A stretch of DNA of 9,997 nucleotides, taken from positions 1 to 9,997 of the forward strand of contig JANYAG010000140.1 in NCBI GenBank assembly GCA_025361465.1, in the 5' to 3' direction. Positions 5,748-9,997 of this stretch are shown here, piece by piece. How positions within the stretch are numbered: position 1 is the first letter of the stretch; the number at the start of each line of letters is the position of its first letter. The translations under genes and the position numbers were made by a program. Source of the stretch: Gemmatimonadota bacterium (GTDB lineage: Bacteria; Gemmatimonadota; Gemmatimonadetes; Gemmatimonadales; GWC2-71-9). Under the pieces are notes generated by a model. It made no database searches, was not told the origin of the DNA, and saw nothing but the letters and a program-made list of their open reading frames with translations.

Positions 5748-6308
5748 ATGCCACCAACGACCCGCCTCCTCGACGCCCCTGCCATGGGGCGCGTGCTTGC
5801 GCGAATGGCCTCGGAATTGGTGGAGCAGACCGCTGGAGGCGGGGCGGTGGTCCTGGTGGGTATTCAGCGCCGGGGCGTCCAGCTCGCCGATCGTCTCGCT
5901 CCCCTCATCGAGCCCCAGCTGCAGCTTCCGCTCTGGCGCGGCACGCTCGACATCACGCTGTACCGCGACGATCTCTCGGCGATCGGCCAACGGCCGGTGG
6001 TGCACGAGACCCGGCTTCCGTCCGACCTGAACGGCACGACCGTGGTCATCGTCGATGACGTCCTGTTCACCGGGCGGACGGTTCGCGCCGCCCTCGATGA
6101 GATTGCCGACTTCGGACGGCCGCGCCGGATCCTGCTCGCGGTGCTGGTCGATCGCGGGGGCCGCGAGCTGCCGATCGCCGCTGACGTCACCGGCCTCAGC
6201 GTGACGACGACCGCTGGCGATCAGGTCAGTGTCTCGGTCAAGGAACTCGACGGGGAGGACGCCGTCGATCTCAGTCGGGGGGGGCGGCCCCCCGGAGCCT
6301 CCGCATGA
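5748..6308 (+). CDS. pyrR: PyrR, pyrimidine-operon regulator / uracil phosphoribosyltransferase
   Basis: PyrR binds UMP/UTP and pyr mRNA to repress pyrimidine synthesis genes. In many bacteria it also makes UMP from uracil and PRPP. The 186-residue product matches family length (about 180). It has VLVGIQRRGVQLADRL (35-50), the TLYRDDL motif (70-76) and the PRPP-binding loop VVIVDDVLFTGRTVRAAL (99-116), whose two Asp and Thr/Gly residues are intact. VLVDRGGRELPIAAD (132-146) and the C-terminal KELDGEDAV are also present. It heads the pyr operon and overlaps pyrB by ATGA. The last eleven residues (SRGGRPPGASA) are encoded by a G8 tract and a GC hairpin next to the pyrB ribosome-binding site. 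Whether this homologue regulates by attenuation or by blocking translation is not shown; there is no room for a 5' attenuator before it. Confidence 0.95.
   Translation: MPPTTRLLDAPAMGRVLARMASELVEQTAGGGAVVLVGIQRRGVQLADRLAPLIEPQLQLPLWRGTLDITLYRDDLSAIGQRPVVHETRLPSDLNGTTVVIVDDVLFTGRTVRAALDEIADFGRPRRILLAVLVDRGGRELPIAADVTGLSVTTTAGDQVSVSVKELDGEDAVDLSRGGRPPGASA
6247..6268 (+). promoter_or_regulatory. Hairpin with GGAGGACG loop near the end of pyrR, possible PyrR target
   Basis: TCGACGG (6247-6253) pairs perfectly with CCGTCGA (6262-6268) around an 8-nt loop, GGAGGACG. The core GGGAGG (6253-6258) agrees with the GNGAGG core of the published PyrR binding-loop consensus (ARUCCNGNGAGGYU). The flanking UCC and YU positions do not agree, and the codons also encode the conserved PyrR motif DGED, so chance is a real alternative. 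Confidence 0.3.
6277..6293 (+). promoter_or_regulatory. G8 tract and G/C hairpin just upstream of pyrB
   Basis: Eight G (6277-6284), CGG, then six C (6288-6293) can form a 6-bp all-GC stem (6279-6284 with 6288-6293) closed by CGG. It ends immediately before the pyrB ribosome-binding site GGAG (6294-6297), so its folding could affect initiation on pyrB. It also lies within the pyrR reading frame. Confidence 0.4.
6294..6297 (+). promoter_or_regulatory. Ribosome binding site for pyrB
   Basis: GGAG lies 7 nt before the pyrB ATG at 6305 and abuts the 3' arm of the G/C hairpin. Confidence 0.5.
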
Positions 6309-7264
6309 GCACGGCCATCCTTGGGAAGGACCTCGTCGGCCTCGAGCCGCTGAGCGGCGACCAGATCCGCGCCATCCTCGACACCGCGGAGCCGTTCAAG
6401 GAAGTGTCGGAACGGCAGATCAAGAAGGTCCCGGCGCTGCGCGGCAAGACCATCGTCAATCTCTTCTACGAAGCCTCGACCCGGACCAGGATATCCTTCG
6501 AGTTCGCCGAGAAGCGGCTCTCGGCAGACACGGTCAACGTGCAGGCCGCCGGGTCGTCCATCTCCAAGGGCGAGACGCTGGTCGACACGGCGCGCAACCT
6601 CGAAGCGATGCGGATCGACATGGTCGTCATCCGGCACGGCGCGTCGGGCGCGGCACAATTCCTCGGCGCCCGCATCCAGTCGAACGTCATCAACGCCGGC
6701 GACGGAAAGCACGAACACCCGACGCAGGGATTGCTCGACCTGCTGACGCTGCGCGATCACTTCACGAACCTCGCCGGCCTCAAGGTGTGCATCGTCGGCG
6801 ACGTGCTCCACTCGCGCGTGGCGAGGAGCAACATCTGGGGATTGACGAAGCTCGGTGCCCAGGTCGCCGTCTGCGGCCCGGCCACGCTGCTCCCGCGGGA
6901 CATCGCGGAGCTGGGCGTCACCGTCTTTCGGCACGTTGCGGAAGCGATCCAGTGGGCTGACGCCCTGAACGTCCTGCGGCTGCAGCTCGAACGGATGACG
7001 GCGGGGTTCATTCCCTCGCTGCGGGAATACAATCGAGTCTTTGGTGTCACCAACGAGCGCCTCGCGCGAGCACCGAAGGACATCCTCATCATGCACCCCG
7101 GGCCCATGAACCGCGGCGTGGAGATCGACTCCGACGTCGCCGATGGTCCCCACTCGGTCATCCTGCCGCAGGTGACCAACGGCGTGGCGGTCCGCATGGC
7201 GGTCCTGTATCTGCTTGCCGGTGGGTCGCCGGACTGGGCGGCCGGCGGAGGGGACACCGCATGA
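6305..7264 (+). CDS. pyrB: PyrB, aspartate carbamoyltransferase catalytic chain
   Basis: PyrB joins carbamoyl phosphate to L-aspartate to form N-carbamoyl-L-aspartate, the committed step of pyrimidine synthesis, in the cytoplasm. The 319-residue length is normal. The carbamoyl-phosphate motif FYEASTRTRISFE places STRT at 58-61, and GSSISKGETLVDTARNLE carries the loop lysine reaching into the neighbouring active site. HEHPTQGLLDLL gives the HPTQ motif at 138-141, VCIVGDVLHSRVARSN opens the aspartate domain, the LRLQLER region follows, and HPGPMNRG begins at H264. All catalytic signatures are intact. The start ATG overlaps the pyrR stop and the stop overlaps the pyrC start (both ATGA), which indicates coupled expression. 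No pyrI regulatory-chain gene is present in the window; in similar operons the catalytic trimer often associates with PyrC instead. Confidence 0.97.
   Translation: MSTAILGKDLVGLEPLSGDQIRAILDTAEPFKEVSERQIKKVPALRGKTIVNLFYEASTRTRISFEFAEKRLSADTVNVQAAGSSISKGETLVDTARNLEAMRIDMVVIRHGASGAAQFLGARIQSNVINAGDGKHEHPTQGLLDLLTLRDHFTNLAGLKVCIVGDVLHSRVARSNIWGLTKLGAQVAVCGPATLLPRDIAELGVTVFRHVAEAIQWADALNVLRLQLERMTAGFIPSLREYNRVFGVTNERLARAPKDILIMHPGPMNRGVEIDSDVADGPHSVILPQVTNGVAVRMAVLYLLAGGSPDWAAGGGDTA
7247..7253 (+). promoter_or_regulatory. Ribosome binding site for pyrC
   Basis: GGAGGGG sits 7 nt before the pyrC ATG, inside the end of pyrB. It is the strongest well-placed Shine-Dalgarno seen before a recognised gene in this window. 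Confidence 0.7.
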
Positions 7265-8550
7265 AGCCGGTCCTGATTCGCGGGGGACGGATCGTCGATC
7301 CCACCCAGAAGCTCGATGGTGTGGGCGATGTGCTGCTGCAGGACGGCAAGGTGGTGGCGACGGGGCAGGGCATCGGCCGCCCGGATGGCGCCACTGTGCT
7401 CGACGCCACCGGACTGATCGTCGCGCCGGGGCTGATCGACGTGCATGTGCACCTTCGCGAGCCGGGGCACGAGGATCGCGAAACGATCGCTACCGGGGCG
7501 GCCTCGGCCGTCGCCGGGGGATTCACCGGTGTCTGCGCCATGCCGAATACCGATCCGGTGATCGACAACCAGGGCGCCGTTGGCTTCGTGAAGGCCAAGG
7601 GCGAAGCGGCCGGGCTGGCGCGCGTCTATCCGATCGGCTGTGTCTCCGTCGGACAGCGCGGCGAACAGCTGGCCGAGTTTGGCGAGATGGTCGGTGCGGG
7701 CGCCGTGGCGGTCAGCGACGACGGTCACCCGGTGATGTCGAGTCACCTGATGCGCACCGCCCTGGAGTACGCGCAGACCTTTGGCATCCCGGTGGCTGAT
7801 CATTGCGAGGACATGCCGCTCGCCCACGGTGGCCAGATGCATGAGGGACTGGTGTCGACTCGGCTCGGCCTCAAGGGGATTCCCTCCGCGGCCGAGGAGA
7901 TTCACGTCGCCCGCGACATCATTCTCGCGGAACTCACCGGCGGCCATGTGCATCTCTGTCACATGAGCACGCGCGGATCGGTCGAGCTGATTCGTCGCGC
8001 GAAGGAGAAGGGACTGCGCGTCACCGCGGAATCGGCCCCCCACCACTTCACGTTGACGCATGATCGCTGCGAAGGCTATGACACCAACGCCAAGATGAAT
8101 CCGCCGCTGCGTGAGGCCGAGGATCGTCAGGCGATCCGGCAGGCGCTCGCCGATGGGACGCTCGATTGCATCGCGACCGATCATGCCCCGCACCACTACG
8201 ACGCCAAGGAGCGGGAATTCGACGACGCACCCAATGGCATCATCGGGCTGGAAACAGCGCTCTCGCTCGCCCTGCGGGAACTCGTGGCACCGGGACTGCT
8301 CTCCCTCCTGACGCTGATCGAGCGGATGAGCGCTGCGCCGGCGCGGCTCTGGCACTTGCCTGGCGGATCGTTGCGCCCGGGCACCGTGGCGGATGTCGTC
8401 GTCTTTGACCCGGCGGTCACCTGGACGGTCAATCCTGCCGCCTTCCGCTCGAAGTCGCGGAACACGCCCTGGGGTGGCGAGGTGCTCCCCGGCCGGGTGC
8501 GGTGGACGCTGGTGGACGGCCGGGTGGTGTATCAGGCGGCTGGACAGTAA
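7261..8550 (+). CDS. pyrC: PyrC, dihydroorotase (class I type, metal site complete)
   Basis: PyrC is a zinc amidohydrolase that cyclises carbamoyl-aspartate to dihydroorotate, the step after PyrB. The 429-residue length fits the Aquifex/Bacillus type. Visible metal and substrate residues are H62 and H64 with R66 in DVHVHLREPG, the MPNTDP motif, D153/D154 in SDDGHPV, H181 in ADHCEDM, H234 in LCHMSTRGS, and D307-H308 in ATDHAPHH. These follow the A. aeolicus ligand pattern (H61, H63, D153, H180, H233, D306) with an offset of one. This is therefore an active-type enzyme, not the metal-lacking PyrC' homologue that merely scaffolds ATCase in some bacteria. The C-terminus contains the closing amidohydrolase beta-sandwich (PGTVADVVVFDP). 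ATG 7261 overlaps the pyrB stop and has a good ribosome-binding site. Confidence 0.97.
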   Translation: MKPVLIRGGRIVDPTQKLDGVGDVLLQDGKVVATGQGIGRPDGATVLDATGLIVAPGLIDVHVHLREPGHEDRETIATGAASAVAGGFTGVCAMPNTDPVIDNQGAVGFVKAKGEAAGLARVYPIGCVSVGQRGEQLAEFGEMVGAGAVAVSDDGHPVMSSHLMRTALEYAQTFGIPVADHCEDMPLAHGGQMHEGLVSTRLGLKGIPSAAEEIHVARDIILAELTGGHVHLCHMSTRGSVELIRRAKEKGLRVTAESAPHHFTLTHDRCEGYDTNAKMNPPLREAEDRQAIRQALADGTLDCIATDHAPHHYDAKEREFDDAPNGIIGLETALSLALRELVAPGLLSLLTLIERMSAAPARLWHLPGGSLRPGTVADVVVFDPAVTWTVNPAAFRSKSRNTPWGGEVLPGRVRWTLVDGRVVYQAAGQ

Positions 8551-8554
8551 CCTT

Positions 8555-8595
8555 GGCCGGGGGTCGCCCGATATAGATTTCGTGTTGACCCGGCC
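8555..8595 (+). promoter_or_regulatory. Putative -10 element flanked by a 7-bp inverted repeat, upstream of the zinc-ribbon gene
   Basis: TATAGA (8572-8577) is AT-rich between GC-rich flanks in the pyrC/zinc-ribbon gap and is a plausible -10. The best -35-like match, TTGGCC (8553-8558), is too close (13 nt). GGCCGGG (8555-8561) and CCCGGCC (8589-8595) form a perfect inverted repeat centred on the -10 region. This could be an operator or a hairpin after pyrC. There is no T run, so it is a poor intrinsic terminator. Confidence 0.35.
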
Positions 8596-8643
8596 GCGGT
8601 GCCATCGGCCCGATCCACTACCTCCTTCCACGTACGGTACTTG

Positions 8644-9738
8644 ATGAGCGACCCAATCGAGGAAAACGTGGCGGTCGAGCAATTGCTGGCAGAGCGCGAT
8701 GCCCTGCATGGCTGGTTGCAGCGACTGGACGCCGCCACTGTTGCCGCCCCTGCCACCGTGCGCGAGCGGGTCCGTCGCGACTACCAGCAGCAGCTCGACC
8801 GGGTGGCCGACGATCTCCGCAAGCACGTCGATGCCATCGCCGCAAAGCTCGCCGAAGATCAGGCCGAGTACGGCGAACTCTCCCGGCGCACCGAGGCCTC
8901 GCGCGAGCAACTCGCCGAGGTGGAACTGCGCCACGCCGTCGGCGAATTCTCGCCGGAGCGGTATGAAGCGGATCGCAAGCGGCACTTCAGTGACGTCGAG
9001 ACCTTCGAGCTTTCACTCGCGGCCGTCACCACGCGGATTCAGCGGATGGACGAGGTGCTCGCGCTGGTCGGGCGCGCCCCCGAGACCGCGCGCGGCGGGG
9101 CGGCCGAAGCGGCCGCGACCCCTGCGCCCGAGGTGTCAATCCTCGACCTCGCGCCGACCGCGACGCCAACGCCGTCGTCCGCCAGACTCGAGCCGCCGGC
9201 GCCGCCGTTCGAGGTGCTCGAGACCACCGAGGCGGTGGAGATCGACCCGCGCGCCGCCGACGATGAGACGGACCGGGTCCTCTCGATCTTCGCCACCCCC
9301 GCCGAGGCAGCCGGTGGGCCGCCGGCGCCCGCCCGATCGCCGGGACTGCCGGAGTTCGGACCGCTCTCCTTCCGGCCCGCCAGCGCCGGTCCGGCACGTG
9401 AACAGCCGCTGATCGGTCTGCCGCCTGACTCACCGCCACGATTCGTGCGCCCAGGCGATCGCCTTCCGCCGACCCCACCGCCATCCCGTACCTCCGGGCC
9501 GGCGGCGGTGCCGCCCACGGCGGGCGCCCCATCGGCGCCGGAAGCTCCCGAGCCGGCCTCCCCAGTGAAGACGACGGGACAGGGCATCTTCAGCGAGGAA
9601 ATCGTTGCCTCGGGCCCCATTCCGGTCTCGCCAGCCATGCCGGTTGGGCGGACGCTCCGGTGCGGCGAGTGCGGGGCGATGAACCGCCCGCTGGAGTGGT
9701 ATTGCGAGAAGTGCGGGGCGGAGTTGTCGGCCGTCTGA
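8644..9738 (+). CDS. Coiled-coil protein with Pro/Ala-rich middle and C-terminal zinc ribbon, function unknown
   Basis: The 364-residue product has three parts. Residues 1 to about 140 are charged and helical (for example QQQLDRVADDLRKHVD, EQLAEVELRHAVGEFS, ERYEADRKRHFSD), consistent with a long coiled-coil hairpin. Residues about 150-335 are Pro/Ala/Glu-rich and probably disordered. The C-terminus is a rubredoxin-like zinc ribbon with CGEC at 340-343 and CEKC at 354-357. No signal peptide or membrane segment is visible, so it is likely cytoplasmic. ATG 8644 is chosen over the upstream in-frame GTG 8599 because the ATG is followed directly by the charged helical region, and the extra 15 residues look non-domain. 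No Shine-Dalgarno is evident for either. It lies 93 nt after pyrC and 4 nt before the next gene. I recognise no named function; the zinc ribbon could bind protein or RNA. Confidence 0.85.
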   Translation: MSDPIEENVAVEQLLAERDALHGWLQRLDAATVAAPATVRERVRRDYQQQLDRVADDLRKHVDAIAAKLAEDQAEYGELSRRTEASREQLAEVELRHAVGEFSPERYEADRKRHFSDVETFELSLAAVTTRIQRMDEVLALVGRAPETARGGAAEAAATPAPEVSILDLAPTATPTPSSARLEPPAPPFEVLETTEAVEIDPRAADDETDRVLSIFATPAEAAGGPPAPARSPGLPEFGPLSFRPASAGPAREQPLIGLPPDSPPRFVRPGDRLPPTPPPSRTSGPAAVPPTAGAPSAPEAPEPASPVKTTGQGIFSEEIVASGPIPVSPAMPVGRTLRCGECGAMNRPLEWYCEKCGAELSAV

Positions 9739-9742
9739 TCTG

Positions 9743-9997
9743 GTGATTCCAACGCGAACCCTGGCCCGTGGGGCGGTGAGGCAGGGCCGGGGATTCGCGT
9801 GGGCTGTCGCCTGCCTGCTCCTCCTCGCTGATCGCATTCCGGCGCAGAGCGTGCGCGGTCGGCTTCTCGACAGCAAGACGCACCTGGCACTTGCCGGGGC
9901 GCTGGCCGAGCTTCGCGACTCAGCGGGCCGATCGCTCCAGGTCCAGATTACGCCCTCGTCCGGCGCCTTTCTCCTCATGGCGCCAGCGGCTGGCCGG
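9743..9997 (+). CDS. Secreted protein with carboxypeptidase-regulatory-like domain, N-terminal part only
   Basis: From GTG 9743 the frame is open for 85 codons to the window end. The N-terminus has basic residues (RTLARGAVRQGRG), a hydrophobic core (FAWAVACLLLLA) and a likely signal-peptidase cut around RIPAQ/S. The next segment, SVRGRLLDSKTHLALAGALA followed by ELRDSAGRSLQ, is the start of a CarboxypepD_reg (Ig-like) domain. The usual continuation (a 'TSASGAYVLRAPxPGRY'-like strand) is recognisable as PSSGAFLLMAPAAGR. In Gemmatimonadota this domain commonly opens either TonB-dependent outer-membrane receptors or stand-alone secreted proteins; the rest is missing, so which one cannot be told. 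The gene starts 4 nt after the zinc-ribbon stop, suggesting co-transcription. The Cys in the hydrophobic core (AVAC) is not a convincing lipobox. Confidence 0.75.
   Translation, partial: MIPTRTLARGAVRQGRGFAWAVACLLLLADRIPAQSVRGRLLDSKTHLALAGALAELRDSAGRSLQVQITPSSGAFLLMAPAAGR

Noticed and set aside
6757..8985. A 742-codon open frame on the - strand opposite pyrB, pyrC and the zinc-ribbon gene
   Set aside because: It is the antisense shadow of well-identified genes with complete catalytic motifs. GC-rich codon bias on the + strand removes stops from this frame, and its translation has no recognisable domain.
9743..9830. Lipoprotein signal on the last, partial gene
   Set aside because: AVAC in the hydrophobic core does not fit the lipobox well, and a signal-peptidase I cut after the core near IPAQ is more natural.
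1..9997. CRISPR arrays, tRNA or rRNA genes, insertion sequences, phage genes or defence systems
   Set aside because: No spaced direct repeats, tRNA-like cloverleaf, rRNA-like sequence or transposase/integrase motifs were seen, and gene content is metabolic and envelope-related.

Overview
This is a GC-rich (well over 60% by eye), gene-dense bacterial window with all recognisable genes on the + strand. The combination points to a Gemmatimonadota-like bacterium: a secreted BNR/sortilin-type propeller protein of more than 1,100 residues with glycine-rich blocks, a pyrR-pyrB-pyrC operon, a coiled-coil protein with a C-terminal zinc ribbon, and a secreted carboxypeptidase-regulatory-like protein with an 'AQ' signal-peptide end. 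That assignment is inferred from gene content and style; no rRNA or other marker is present.

Layout. (1) Positions 1-1507 hold msrP, missing only its first codons, and msrQ. Together they form the extracytoplasmic methionine sulfoxide reductase: a Tat-exported molybdoenzyme and its haem-b membrane partner. (2) Positions 1508-1634 are a short GC-rich spacer with two inverted repeats. (3) Positions 1635-5003 encode the large secreted Asp-box (BNR) propeller protein, whose C-terminal part carries three glycine-rich blocks, one with 21 consecutive Gly. (4) Positions 4966-5732 hold a small class I methyltransferase, which overlaps the end of the propeller gene. It is translationally coupled through ATGATG to a 54-codon ORF that matches only the C-terminal end of DUF2238/YjdF membrane proteins. 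(5) Positions 5748-8550 are a tight pyrimidine operon, pyrR-pyrB-pyrC, with both junctions overlapping as ATGA. PyrR is the UMP-sensing regulator, PyrB makes carbamoyl-aspartate and PyrC cyclises it to dihydroorotate. (6) Positions 8644-9738 encode a coiled-coil/Pro-Ala-rich/zinc-ribbon protein of unknown function. (7) Positions 9743-9997 are the start of a secreted protein with a carboxypeptidase-regulatory-like (CarboxypepD_reg) domain, cut by the window end.

Most of the window is ordinary core and envelope gene content, and I do not see a clear new multi-gene system. The points worth a second look are the orphan DUF2238 tail gene, the RNA-structure potential at the pyrR-pyrB junction (a hairpin with a GGAGG-bearing loop, then a G8 tract whose -1 slip would fuse PyrR to PyrB), the apparently leaderless pyrR start, and the long poly-glycine insertion inside an Ig-like fold of the propeller protein. 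I found no tRNA, rRNA, CRISPR array, insertion sequence or phage gene.
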